A DNA stretch of 16,536 nucleotides from an uncultured Oscillibacter sp. (GCA_900548505.1 URKI01000051.1:1-16536), one strand, 5' to 3'. Shown: positions 1 to 7,870, counted from the stretch's first letter. Notes: generated from the sequence alone by a model not told the origin. Translations and numbers: made by a program.

Positions 1-854
1 GCGGAGCGGTCCACCTTGGTGGGGTCCTTGCCGGAGAAGCAGCCGCCGCCGTGGGGGGCGCTGCCGCCGTAAGTATCCACGATGATCTTGCGGCCGGTGA
101 GGCCGGCGTCCGCCGCGGGACCGCCCTTGACGAAGCGGCCGGTGGGGTTGATGTAGTACTTGGTGTTCTCGTCCAGCAGGCTTGCGGGGATGACCACCTT
201 GGCCACCTGGTCGATCATATCCTGACGGATCTGCTCCAGCGTCACATCGGGGTTGTGCTGGGTGGAGATGACCACCGTATCCACGCGGACGGGGCGGTTG
301 TTCTCATCATACTCCACGGTGACCTGGCTCTTGCCGTCGGGCCGCATGTAATTCAAAAGGCCGCTCTTGCGCACCTCAGCCATACGCTTGCACAGCTTCT
401 GGGCAAGAGACAGCGGCAGGGGCATCAGCTCCGGCGTCTCATCGCAGGCGTAGCCGAACATCATGCCCTGGTCGCCGGCACCGTGGCCCAGCTCCGCATC
501 GGCGTTCTCCTTGCTCTCCAGGGACTTGTCCACGCCCAGGGCGATGTCTGCGGACTGCTCGTCGATGGAGGTGATGACGCCGCAGGTATCGCAGTCAAAG
601 CCGTACTTGCCGCGGTCATAGCCGATATCCCGGACCACTTCCCGGGCGATCTTGGGGATATCCACATAGCAGGAGGTGGTGATCTCGCCCATCACGTGGA
701 TGAGGCCCGTGCAGGCCGTGGTCTCGCAGGCCACGCGGCCCTGGGGGTCCTGGGCCAGGATGGCGTCCAGCACAGCGTCGGAGATCTGGTCGCAGATCTT
801 GTCGGGATGGCCCTCCGTCACAGACTCGGAGGTAAACAGATAGTGTCTTGCCAT
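1..854 (-). CDS. metK: S-adenosylmethionine synthetase, 3' end outside window
   Basis: This enzyme joins methionine and ATP to make S-adenosylmethionine, the cell's methyl donor, in the cytoplasm. The visible part is 284 codons, the N-terminal three quarters of a protein usually near 395 residues; the C-terminus runs off the left edge. It begins MARHYLFTSESVTEGHPDK, with the family GHPDK motif at residues 15-19. GHGAGDQG (ATP site) lies mid-protein, and HGGGCFSGKDPTKVDRSA, the glycine-rich phosphate-binding loop, is at the cut edge. The ATG at 854-852 has a GGAG ribosome binding site (865-862 on the minus strand) 7 bases upstream. The gene is preceded by a SAM-I riboswitch and terminator, so it should be shut down when SAM is plentiful. 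It is divergent from the rhomboid-like gene. Identification is firm. Confidence 0.98.
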   Translation of the reverse strand, partial: MARHYLFTSESVTEGHPDKICDQISDAVLDAILAQDPQGRVACETTACTGLIHVMGEITTSCYVDIPKIAREVVRDIGYDRGKYGFDCDTCGVITSIDEQSADIALGVDKSLESKENADAELGHGAGDQGMMFGYACDETPELMPLPLSLAQKLCKRMAEVRKSGLLNYMRPDGKSQVTVEYDENNRPVRVDTVVISTQHNPDVTLEQIRQDMIDQVAKVVIPASLLDENTKYYINPTGRFVKGGPAADAGLTGRKIIVDTYGGSAPHGGGCFSGKDPTKVDRS

Positions 855-893
855 AGTTTTGCTCCTTTTCTTCCCTTTCAAGAGGCGAAAAAA

Positions 894-921
894 ATGCGCG
901 TTTCGACGACGAAACGCGCAT
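894..921 (-). terminator. Intrinsic terminator of the SAM riboswitch (expression platform)
   Basis: A perfect 12-bp inverted repeat (ATGCGCGTTTCG / CGAAACGCGCAT) with a 4-base loop is followed on the minus strand by seven U residues (from A888-A894). It lies between the SAM-I aptamer and the metK ribosome binding site, which is where a transcription-attenuating riboswitch places its terminator. SAM binding is expected to favour this hairpin and stop transcription before metK. Confidence 0.93.
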
Positions 922-940
922 GGAAATTCTTTTGCTCGCT

Positions 941-1031
941 CCTCATCTTTCGGTATCCGTCGGATTTGGCACCTTACAATGCAGGTTGCCGTGGTTTCAT
1001 CGGGCCGTTCCCTCCGCCACTCTTGATAAGG
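941..1031 (-). promoter_or_regulatory. SAM-I (S-box) riboswitch aptamer
   Basis: Read on the minus strand, the element starts CCTTATCAAGAGTGGCGGAG, then GGA, then GGCCC-ATGAAACC, then GGCAACC. These are the hallmark conserved core segments of the S-box in their usual order. The closing P1 helix can be drawn as 7 pairs, CCUUAUC (1031-1025) with GAUGAGG (947-941), one of them G-U. The aptamer is about 91 nt, on the short side of the family. It is followed by the terminator at 921-894 and then metK, a standard S-box target. The order aptamer, terminator, gene indicates transcriptional OFF control by SAM. Confidence 0.96.
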
Positions 1032-1044
1032 GATATCAAATTTT

Positions 1045-1079
1045 CGTATTTATGTTATCATGTTTTTGCGCTTTGTCAA
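1045..1079 (-). promoter_or_regulatory. Promoter of the riboswitch-metK transcript
   Basis: On the minus strand a perfect -35 box TTGACA (1079-1074) is followed after 16 bases by TAACAT (1057-1052), which matches 4 of 6 positions of the -10 consensus. The predicted start near 1045 would put the riboswitch at the 5' end of the RNA, as expected for an S-box leader. Confidence 0.75.
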
Positions 1080-1137
1080 GGCCTTTGTCCGTTTTTGCAG
1101 GAAACTGACGCAAATTTCCATCGTTTAAAAATTATAC

Positions 1138-1166
1138 ATGACTTTTTCTTCCGCAGCGGGTATAAT
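1138..1166 (+). promoter_or_regulatory. Promoter of the rhomboid-like gene
   Basis: A perfect -10 box TATAAT (1161-1166) lies 17 bases downstream of ATGACT (1138-1143), which keeps TGAC of the -35 consensus. It points away from metK and leaves a short leader of about 25 nt before the TTG start. Confidence 0.75.
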
Positions 1167-1198
1167 GCCAGTATCTGTGAAAACTTGGAGGGTTTACT

Positions 1199-2074
1199 TT
1201 GAAAAAACTCAATGACGCCGTGGATCGCTTTGCGTTCAGCCATCCCAACTTCGGCGTCCCCAACCTGATGCGCTACATTGTTGCGGGCAACGTCATTGTC
1301 TTTTTGCTGCTGCGGCTGACCAACTACGCCCTCTTCCCCTTCCTGGGCTTCAACTGGGGCGAGGTGCTGCACCTGCAGCTGTGGCGGCTGGTGAGCTTCA
1401 TCTTCGTACCGGACACCTCTGATCCGTTCTCCCTGATCCTCTCGCTGTACTTTACCTATTTTATCGGCAATCTGCTGGAGCGGGAGTGGGGCACGCCCAA
1501 GTTCAATCTCTACTATCTCTCCGGCGTGGTGCTGACCATCCTCACCGGCATCATCAGCTACTATGCCTTCGGGCCCTACGCCTCCACCATCTACAGCACC
1601 TACTACATCGGCATGTCCATGTTCCTGGCCTTTGCCGCATTGTATCCGGACGCCCAGGTGCTGCTGTTCTTCTTTATCCCCCTCAAGGTCAAGTGGCTGG
1701 CCCTGGCGGATGTGGCCCTCTTCGCCGTGGACATCATCTCTGCCCTGCTGCGGATGGACTTCGTCAGTGCGCTGCTGCCGGTCATCGCCCTTTTGAACTT
1801 CCTGGTATTCTTCTGGAGCGATATGACCGAGGCTTTGGGCCGCCGGCGCCAGATGAGCCGCCACCGCAACTCCCACCAGACCATCCAGTTCAAATCCGCC
1901 GTCAAGCAGCAGCAGAAAAAGGCCGCCCAGCAGGGCTACCGGCACAAGTGCTGCGTCTGCGGGCGGACGGACACGGACTTCCCCGATCTGGAGTTCCGCT
2001 ACTGCTCCAAGTGCGCGGGATATCACTGCTTCTGCCAGGACCATATTTACAACCACGTTCATTTTACGGAGTGA
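1199..2074 (+). CDS. Rhomboid-fold membrane protein with Cys/His-rich C-terminal tail, probably non-catalytic
   Basis: This 291-residue polytopic membrane protein has about six hydrophobic segments in residues 20-210. Segments resemble rhomboids: LQLWRLVSFIFVP near residues 60-72, then YFIGNLLEREWGTPKFNLYY, and GMSMFLAFAALYPDAQVLLF in the place of the GxSG-containing helix. The Gly after the candidate serine is Met, and no histidine is present in the later helices (VIALLNFLVFFWSDM), so the Ser-His dyad seems to be missing. After a basic linker the tail has C251, C252, C254, C269, C272, H276, C277, C279, H282, H286 and H288, a likely zinc site. The start is TTG at 1199, chosen because GGAGGG (1187-1192) sits 6 bases upstream; no suitable ATG is near. 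It is monocistronic, with its own promoter and terminator. The rhomboid fold is likely; cellular role unknown. Confidence 0.8.
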   Translation: MKKLNDAVDRFAFSHPNFGVPNLMRYIVAGNVIVFLLLRLTNYALFPFLGFNWGEVLHLQLWRLVSFIFVPDTSDPFSLILSLYFTYFIGNLLEREWGTPKFNLYYLSGVVLTILTGIISYYAFGPYASTIYSTYYIGMSMFLAFAALYPDAQVLLFFFIPLKVKWLALADVALFAVDIISALLRMDFVSALLPVIALLNFLVFFWSDMTEALGRRRQMSRHRNSHQTIQFKSAVKQQQKKAAQQGYRHKCCVCGRTDTDFPDLEFRYCSKCAGYHCFCQDHIYNHVHFTE

Positions 2075-2077
2075 CCG

Positions 2078-2107
2078 ACCGGCCGCCAAAAGGCGGCCGG
2101 TTTTTTT
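2078..2107 (+). terminator. Intrinsic terminator after the rhomboid-like gene
   Basis: A 10-bp stem ACCGGCCGCC / GGCGGCCGGT with an AAAA loop is followed by a run of seven T (2101-2107), starting 4 bases after the stop codon. Confidence 0.93.
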
Positions 2108-2160
2108 GTGGTTTTGCCCGTTTTTTTTATTTTCTTTTTATGGCGCGGCGCCGGTGGATT

Positions 2161-2169
2161 TGCTATAAT
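2161..2169 (+). promoter_or_regulatory. Extended -10 promoter of the efflux operon
   Basis: TGCTATAAT combines a perfect -10 box (2164-2169) with the TG of an extended -10 element. No convincing -35 box lies 16-18 bases upstream (TGGCGC region). The predicted start is near 2176, leaving a leader of about 90 nt before the first gene. Confidence 0.65.
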
Positions 2170-2184
2170 GGGGTGTCAAAATAG

Positions 2185-2196
2185 TTTAAATTTAAA
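2185..2196 (+). promoter_or_regulatory. 12-bp A/T palindrome, possible operator
   Basis: TTTAAATTTAAA is a perfect palindrome starting about 10 bases after the predicted transcription start of the efflux operon, in otherwise GC-rich DNA. A repressor bound here would block transcription, and efflux operons are commonly controlled this way by TetR- or MarR-type proteins. No regulator gene is seen next to the operon, so the role is inference. Confidence 0.35.
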
Positions 2197-2200
2197 TTAA

Positions 2201-2237
2201 GGGCTCCCGTCCCCGCCTGCGAGGCAAGCGGACGCCC
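2201..2237 (+). other. GC-rich leader hairpin before the TolC-like gene
   Basis: GGGC (2201-2204) pairs with GCCC (2234-2237), GTCC (2209-2212) pairs with GGAC (2230-2233), and an inner GCCT/AGGC stem caps the structure. The hairpin lies in the untranslated leader, 15 bases before the GGAGGG ribosome binding site. There is no T-run, so it is not a simple terminator. It may stabilise the RNA or affect translation. Confidence 0.4.
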
Positions 2238-2264
2238 TGCCCGGAACACACACGGAGGGATTCT

Positions 2265-3518
2265 ATGCACGCAAAACGAACCCTACTGACACTGGCGCTG
2301 GCGCTGGCCCTGCTGTCCGGCAGCCTGCCTGCCGCGCAGGCCAGTCTTTTGGAGGACGCCGTCGATGCCGCCGGAGGCGGCGGTGAGCTGACCGCTCACA
2401 AAGACCTCTACCACCAGGACGCGGAGGGCACCGTCTCCTTTGAAAACCTGGAGCAGCGGGTACTGGACAACGCCACCACCGTGAAAATGCTGGACGAGAC
2501 CATCGCCTCCATCGACGCCACAGACTTTGATAAGATGTATGACGACCTGCGGGATGGGCTCAACGGCATCGCCACCATCCAGCAGGGGCTCATTCTAGCC
2601 GGTCAAAAAGGCACCTACACCTACGATAAGCTGACCGACCAGTACGCTTCCATGGAGCAGACCTTTGACGATCTCAAGGAGGGCAAGCTGCAAACCGATG
2701 CGGAGGCTGCCAAGCGCCAGCTTCAGGACGCCAAGAACCAGACCGTCATGGGCGCCGAGACCCTGTACATCGCCATTTTGGAAATGCAGAACACCCGCCA
2801 GGGGCTCCAGCGCCAGCTGGACGCCATGGACCGCAGCGTAGCGGAGATGGAGCTTCGTTACCAGCTGGGACAGATCTCCGCGCTGACGCTCCAGCAGGTC
2901 AAGGACGGCCGCACCCAGCTGCAAAGCGGCCTTGCCACCCTGGAGATGAACCTGGCCAATTACACCCGCCAGCTGGAGGTGATGCTGGGTCTTCCCCAGA
3001 CCGGCACGCTGATCCTGGAAGAGGTGCCCAAGGTATCCAAGGGCCAGGTGGAAGAGATGTCCCTGGAGGAGGACCTGGCCGCCGCCAAGGAAAAGAGCTA
3101 CACCCTCTACGCGGCCAAGCGTGATCTGGACGAGGCCAAAGAGACCTACGATGACGCCCGGGACCAATACGGCGCCAACAGCTATCAGCGCAAGTCCGCC
3201 GAGCACACCTACGCCGCGGCCCAGTACACCTATCAGTCCAGCCTGGAGAGCTTCGAGCTGAACTTCCGCACGGCTTTTGCCGCTGTGGCCGACTATCAGC
3301 AGGTGCTGGAGGCATCGGAGTCCGCCCTTGCCTATCAGCAATCCAGCTATGCCGCCTCGGAGCTGAAATACCAGCAGGGCACCATCTCCAAAAACACCCT
3401 CCTGACCGCACAGGACGACCTGCGCGCGGCGGAGGACGCGGTGACCACCGCCCGGCACAATCTGTTTTCCGCCTACAACACCTATCTCTGGGCCGTTGAA
3501 TACGGCATCTTGAACTAA
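2265..3518 (+). CDS. TolC-family (outer membrane efflux protein-like) component
   Basis: This 417-residue exported, mostly helical protein is the first gene of a tripartite efflux operon. It has a clear signal peptide (MHAKR, then a Leu/Ala-rich core, cut likely after AQA at residue 26). The rest is rich in Gln, Ala and Glu and should form long coiled coils. Two TolC-type repeat ends are visible: ELRYQLGQISALTLQQVKDG in the middle, and ELKYQQGTISKNTLLTAQDD near the C-terminus, both in the family's tyrosine-Gly-x-Ile-Ser pattern. GGAGGG lies 7 bases before the ATG. The adaptor gene follows after 13 bases. In diderm bacteria TolC proteins form the outer-membrane tunnel; if this host has a single membrane, the protein must do something else, such as extend the pump into the wall. 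Family assignment is good, substrate unknown. Confidence 0.85.
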   Translation: MHAKRTLLTLALALALLSGSLPAAQASLLEDAVDAAGGGGELTAHKDLYHQDAEGTVSFENLEQRVLDNATTVKMLDETIASIDATDFDKMYDDLRDGLNGIATIQQGLILAGQKGTYTYDKLTDQYASMEQTFDDLKEGKLQTDAEAAKRQLQDAKNQTVMGAETLYIAILEMQNTRQGLQRQLDAMDRSVAEMELRYQLGQISALTLQQVKDGRTQLQSGLATLEMNLANYTRQLEVMLGLPQTGTLILEEVPKVSKGQVEEMSLEEDLAAAKEKSYTLYAAKRDLDEAKETYDDARDQYGANSYQRKSAEHTYAAAQYTYQSSLESFELNFRTAFAAVADYQQVLEASESALAYQQSSYAASELKYQQGTISKNTLLTAQDDLRAAEDAVTTARHNLFSAYNTYLWAVEYGILN

Positions 3519-3531
3519 CGGAGGCCATCCC

Positions 3532-4692
3532 ATGAAGCTCAAACACATTTCCGCTCTGACGCTTTCCGCTCTGCTGCTCTTCTCCGCCGCCGGCTGCAGC
3601 GCCCAGGAGCCGGAGGAAGCCGCCCCCGCCGGCGTGGCCGTGCAGGTGGAGTCCGTCTCTCGGGGTCCCATCGCCAACGAACATATCGTCTCCGGCCAGC
3701 TGGCGGCAGACAACCAGTCCGTCATCACCATGTCCACGCCGGTCAAGTGCACCGCCGTCTACTATTCCGCCGGCGACACGGTCTCTGCCGGGGACATTCT
3801 GTGCACCCTGGATCTGGAGAGCACCCTGGCCTCCTACAACGCCGCCAGCATCAGCTATGCCTCCGCCGTGCAGAGCTATGAGGACCAGTCCCAGGTCTTT
3901 GCCGAGCAGATCAGTCTCTATGAGAAGAACCTCGCTGACCTGAAAGCCCTGTATGACATCGGCGCCGCCTCCCAGATGGAGATCGACCAGGCCCAGCTGC
4001 AGCTGCAGTCTGCCATCGCCACCCGCAACTCCACCCTGGCTCAGCTGGAATCCGGCATGGAAAACGCCCGCTCCGGCCTGGAGCAGCTGGACACCGCTCT
4101 GGAAAATGTGGATAGCGCCGGCAATGTCATCGCCCCCATCAGCGGCGTGCTGGCCAGCCTGACCGCCGTGGAAAACAGCTTCGTCTCCACCGCCGCCCCG
4201 CTGGCCGTCATTGACGACGCCTCCCAGATGAAGATCACCGTGTCCGTCTCCGAGGCGCTGGTCCCTCAGCTCTCCATCGGTGACGAGGCGGACGTGACCG
4301 TCTCCGCCGCCGGCGCTTCTTTCTCCGCAGTGATCCGCTCCGTGGATCAGACGGCCAATCCCCAGACCAAGCTCTACTCCGTTACCCTGGATGTGCCCCA
4401 GGAGACCACCGGTCTGCTCTCCGGCATGTTCGCCGACGTGACCTTCCGCACTGGCGGCAGTGAGGACGCCGTGGTGATCCCCACGGAAGCCATCCTCACC
4501 AGCGGCGACGACCAGTATGTCTACATCGTGGAAAACGACACGGCAAAGCAGGTGGCCGTCAAGACCGGCATCATCGGCTCCGGCGTGACGGAGATCACCG
4601 ATGGCCTTGCCGGCGGCGAGTCGCTGGTCACCGTGGGCCAGTCCTACCTCCATGACGGCGATGCCGTCCGGGTCGTGACGGGGGAGGCGTAA
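3532..4692 (+). CDS. RND/HlyD-family periplasmic-adaptor-like lipoprotein
   Basis: This 386-residue membrane-fusion (adaptor) subunit links the RND pump to the TolC-like partner. A signal peptide ends in the lipobox SAAGC, giving a lipidated Cys22 and attachment to the outer face of the membrane. Domains in order: first half of the biotinyl/lipoyl-like barrel (about residues 50-95, ending SAGDILCTLDLES), a helical hairpin with coiled-coil character (about 100-190), the second barrel half (VIAPISGVLASLT), a beta-barrel domain (ITVSVSEALVPQLSIGDEAD onward), and a membrane-proximal domain (VVIPTEAILTSGDDQYVYIV). GGAGG precedes the ATG. Its stop codon is immediately followed by the GTG start of the pump gene, so the two are probably translationally coupled. 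Family assignment is firm; substrate cannot be predicted. Confidence 0.93.
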   Translation: MKLKHISALTLSALLLFSAAGCSAQEPEEAAPAGVAVQVESVSRGPIANEHIVSGQLAADNQSVITMSTPVKCTAVYYSAGDTVSAGDILCTLDLESTLASYNAASISYASAVQSYEDQSQVFAEQISLYEKNLADLKALYDIGAASQMEIDQAQLQLQSAIATRNSTLAQLESGMENARSGLEQLDTALENVDSAGNVIAPISGVLASLTAVENSFVSTAAPLAVIDDASQMKITVSVSEALVPQLSIGDEADVTVSAAGASFSAVIRSVDQTANPQTKLYSVTLDVPQETTGLLSGMFADVTFRTGGSEDAVVIPTEAILTSGDDQYVYIVENDTAKQVAVKTGIIGSGVTEITDGLAGGESLVTVGQSYLHDGDAVRVVTGEA

Positions 4693-7600
4693 GTGCCGAT
4701 GGATACCGCAAAATTCTGTATCCGGCACCGGGTCGCCACGCTGCTGGCTGTCATTCTGATCACCGTATTCGGCATCATGTTCAGCACGCAGCTGCAGATG
4801 GCCCTCATGCCGGACATCGAGGCTCCCATGGCCATGGTCATGTGCTACTACAACGGCGCCACTCCCAGCGACATGGAGGAGCTGGTCACCCGCCCCCTGG
4901 AGTCCGCCGTGCTGTCGGTGCCCGGCGTGGACAGCGTGTCCTCCACCTCCTCCGACGGTGTTTCCCAGCTGCAGGTCACCTATGTGGACGGCACCAATCT
5001 GGACATTGCCGCTACCAAGCTCCGGGAACAGTTCAACCGTGTATCCCTGCCTGACGGCGCCATGGACCCCATCATCGTGAACCTGAACATCAGCGAGCTG
5101 ATGCCCACCGCCATCATCGCCCTCAAGGGCGATGACCTGGCCCAGCTGCAGGCCCTGGCGGAGGACACGGTGGCTCCCGCCCTGGAGCGCATCGACGGCG
5201 TGGCCCAGGTCACCATCTCCGGCGGCGTGACCCAGCAGGTGGAGGTGCGGCTGGACGCCGCCCGGGCCGCGGGCCTTGGTCTGAGCAACAGCTACGTCTC
5301 CCAGTTCCTGGCGGGCCAGAACCTGATCTACCCCGCCGGCAGCGTGGAAAACGGCTCCAAGACCCTCACCGTCAGTACCGACGCCAAGTTCCAGAGCGTG
5401 GATGACGTAGCCAACACCCTCATCACCCTGCCCACCGGCGGCACGGTGCGGCTCAAGGAGGTGGCGGACGTCTCCCTGGTCTCTCAGGAGAGCGACTCCA
5501 CCGCCAAGGTAGACGGCACCGCCTGCGTCATGCTCCAGGTCTCCAAGCAGTCCGGCGCCAACGAGGTGGCCGCCGCCGAGGCCGTGCTGGCGCGGCTGGA
5601 GTCCCTCAGCGCGGAAAACCCCGCCGTGCAGTACACGGTGCCCTATATCGCCAGCGATTACATCAACCTCTCCGTGGACGCCGCCTTCCAGAATATCTTC
5701 CAGGGCCTGCTGCTGGCGGCCATCGTGGTGTTCCTCTTCCTGCGCCGGGGCGGTGCCACCATGACCATCGTCATCTCCATGCCTGTGTGCATCCTGTCCG
5801 TGTTCATCCTTATGAACGCCCTGGGACTGACGCTGAACATGATGAGTCTGGGCGGCATCGCCATGGGCGTGGGCATGATCGTGGATAACTCCATCGTGGT
5901 GCTGGAAAACATCTACCGCTTCGCCGCAGACGGCCACGACCGCATGAGCGCCTGCGTGGAGGGCACGGCCGAGGTGACCTCCTCCGTGCTGGCCTCCACC
6001 CTGACCACCCTGGCCGTGTTCGTGCCGCTGGGTCTGGTGGATGGCATCGCGGGCATGATGTTCCGGGACTTCTGCCTCACCATCGCCTCGCTGATCTTCG
6101 CGTCGCTGGTGATCGCACTGACGCTGGTTCCCCTTTTGTGCTACTTCCTGCTGGACGAGGAGAAGATCCGCCGCCAGCAGCTGGCCAAGGCCAACAAGAC
6201 CCCCGGTCCCCTGGCCGCCCGGGCCAGCGCCGCTATGGCAAAGCTCAGCGCCCTCTACATGCGTCTGCTCACCTACTTTACCTACCATCTCAAGGCCGGT
6301 ATGCTGGTGTCCGTGGGATTGGTGGTGGTCTTTTCCCTGACGCTCTTTTCCACCAAGACCGTCCTGATCCCCGACATGGACCAGGGCCAGGTATCCATCT
6401 CCATCTCCATGCCCATCGGCTCCCAGGCAGACGAGACCGCCGCCATCGCCGATCAGGTCTCCGCCGTCATCGCCGGCCAGTGCCCGGAGCTGGAAGACAT
6501 GTACTACATTGCCCAGGATGAATCCGCCACCATGATGGTGAACCTGGTGAGCAAGAGCGAGCGCCAGCGCAGCAGCGCCGATGTTGCCAACGACCTGCGC
6601 ACCGCCCTCCAGGACATTGCCGGCTGCGAGATCACCGTGGATGCCTCCAGCACCATGGGCATGATGAGCGGCTCCGACATCAATGTGGAGATCCGGGGCA
6701 ACGACTACGATACCCTGGGCATGATCGCAGACGATCTTACGGAGCGTATCTCCCAGCTGCCGGATGCCACGGAAGTGCAAAGCTCCCTGAGTGAGCAGGT
6801 GCCTCAGGTAAAGGTACAGATGAACCGTGAGGCCGCCGCCCAATACGGGCTCACCGCCGCCTCCGTGGGCGCTGCCGTCCGGGCGGAGCTCACCGGCACC
6901 ACTGCCACCACCGTCACCATCGACAACAAGGAGCTGGACGTGGTGGTCAAGGGCGACGGCGCGGCAAGTGCCAGCCTGGACGCCCTGCGCTCCATGGCCA
7001 TCCCCTCCTCCTTCGGCGGTTCCGTGCCCCTGAGCGCCGTGGCCAATGTCACGGTGGAACAGGCGCCCCAGAGCATCGCCCGGGCCAATCAGTCCCGCCA
7101 GGTGACCATCACCGGCAAGACCGTCAGCGGCGACACCACCGCCATGACCCAGGCCATCCACTCCATTCTGGCTGAGTACCCCATGCCCGAGGGCTACACC
7201 GCCGAGACTGCCGGCAGCTACGAGGACATGGTGGAGAGCTTCACCAGTCTGCTGCTGGCCCTGGGCGTGGCACTGGGCCTTGTGTACTTCGTCCTGGCAG
7301 CCCAGTTTGAGTCCTTCCTCATGCCCATCATGGTCATGATGATCCTGCCGGTGGCTTTCACCGGCGCCCTGTTCGCCCTGCCGCTGACCGGGCGGGACCT
7401 GTCCATGATCACCCTGGTGGCCATCATCATGCTGGCCGGCACCGTGGTCAACTCCTCCATCATTCTGGTGGAGTACATCCGCATCCGCCGCCGGCGGGGC
7501 GAAGACCGGGAGACCGCCATCCTCCGCGCCTGTCCCCTGCGTGTGCGCCCCGTGATGATGACCACGCTGACCACCATCCTCGCCATGATCCCCATGGCCT

Positions 7601-7773
7601 TGGCCCTGGGCGATACCAACGAGATGATGAGCGACATGGGCGTGACCATGATCAGCGGCATGACCATCTCCACCATCGTCACCCTGGTCTTTACCCCCGT
7701 TTACTACTCTGTGATCGACAATCTCTCCCACCGATTCGGGAAAAAGAAGCAGAACGGCCCTGCTGCCGTCTGA
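4693..7773 (+). CDS. RND-family efflux pump (AcrB/SwrC-like)
   Basis: This 1026-residue proton-driven transporter is the inner-membrane pump of the tripartite system. It has the RND plan: a first helix (VATLLAVILITVFGIMF), a large extracytoplasmic loop (PGVDSVSSTSSDGVSQL), helices 2-6 around residues 335-490, a second loop, then helices 8-12. Helix 4 contains GMIVDNSIVVLENIYR, with Asp398 matching the proton-relay region, but only one of the two Asp residues of AcrB. Helix 10 has AGTVVNSSIILVEY, with Asn920 where AcrB has Lys; this variant is common in Firmicutes pumps. The start is GTG directly after the adaptor's TAA; an in-frame ATG at 4699 is an alternative start. The ribosome binding site GGGGGAGG lies inside the adaptor's end. 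The operon ends in a strong terminator. Confidence 0.96.
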   Translation: MPMDTAKFCIRHRVATLLAVILITVFGIMFSTQLQMALMPDIEAPMAMVMCYYNGATPSDMEELVTRPLESAVLSVPGVDSVSSTSSDGVSQLQVTYVDGTNLDIAATKLREQFNRVSLPDGAMDPIIVNLNISELMPTAIIALKGDDLAQLQALAEDTVAPALERIDGVAQVTISGGVTQQVEVRLDAARAAGLGLSNSYVSQFLAGQNLIYPAGSVENGSKTLTVSTDAKFQSVDDVANTLITLPTGGTVRLKEVADVSLVSQESDSTAKVDGTACVMLQVSKQSGANEVAAAEAVLARLESLSAENPAVQYTVPYIASDYINLSVDAAFQNIFQGLLLAAIVVFLFLRRGGATMTIVISMPVCILSVFILMNALGLTLNMMSLGGIAMGVGMIVDNSIVVLENIYRFAADGHDRMSACVEGTAEVTSSVLASTLTTLAVFVPLGLVDGIAGMMFRDFCLTIASLIFASLVIALTLVPLLCYFLLDEEKIRRQQLAKANKTPGPLAARASAAMAKLSALYMRLLTYFTYHLKAGMLVSVGLVVVFSLTLFSTKTVLIPDMDQGQVSISISMPIGSQADETAAIADQVSAVIAGQCPELEDMYYIAQDESATMMVNLVSKSERQRSSADVANDLRTALQDIAGCEITVDASSTMGMMSGSDINVEIRGNDYDTLGMIADDLTERISQLPDATEVQSSLSEQVPQVKVQMNREAAAQYGLTAASVGAAVRAELTGTTATTVTIDNKELDVVVKGDGAASASLDALRSMAIPSSFGGSVPLSAVANVTVEQAPQSIARANQSRQVTITGKTVSGDTTAMTQAIHSILAEYPMPEGYTAETAGSYEDMVESFTSLLLALGVALGLVYFVLAAQFESFLMPIMVMMILPVAFTGALFALPLTGRDLSMITLVAIIMLAGTVVNSSIILVEYIRIRRRRGEDRETAILRACPLRVRPVMMTTLTTILAMIPMALALGDTNEMMSDMGVTMISGMTISTIVTLVFTPVYYSVIDNLSHRFGKKKQNGPAAV

Positions 7774-7782
7774 TCTTCCGAT

Positions 7783-7817
7783 AAAAAGACACGCGCTTTT
7801 CCGGCGCGTGTCTTTTT
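7783..7817 (+). terminator. Terminator of the efflux operon
   Basis: AAAAAGACACGCGC (7783-7796) pairs with GCGCGTGTCTTTTT (7804-7817), a 14-bp stem with a 7-base loop and a T-run. It begins 10 bases after the pump's stop codon. Confidence 0.93.
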
Positions 7818-7837
7818 CTTTTCTATAAGTCTATAAG

Positions 7838-7870
7838 AAAAACGCCCTCCGGTTGGAGGGCGTCTTTTTT
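7838..7870 (-). terminator. Terminator of the tmcAL-lipoprotein operon, bidirectional
   Basis: A 9-bp stem ACGCCCTCC (7842-7850) / GGAGGGCGT (7855-7863) with a GGTT loop has A5 on its left and C-T6 on its right, so it can terminate from either side. On the minus strand it follows the lipoprotein stop codon directly. Between it and the efflux terminator lies a tandem repeat of TCTATAAG (7822-7837). Confidence 0.88.

Noticed and set aside
51..1202. Plus-strand open frame opposite metK and its leader
   Set aside because: It is antisense to metK and to the riboswitch, with low-complexity His/Gly/Leu composition and no homology that I recognise.
2899..7731. Minus-strand open frame of about 1,600 codons opposite the efflux genes
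   Set aside because: It is antisense to three well-supported genes. Its product is His-, Gly- and Asp-rich with no recognisable domain, as expected from the complement of GC-rich codons, and it spans separate genes.
7822..7837. Tandem TCTATAAG repeat, with another copy at 12743-12750 and an inverse copy near 8772
   Set aside because: The copies lie in unrelated contexts (between terminators, in the rplU leader, inside the end of tmcAL) and eight-base matches at this number may be chance.
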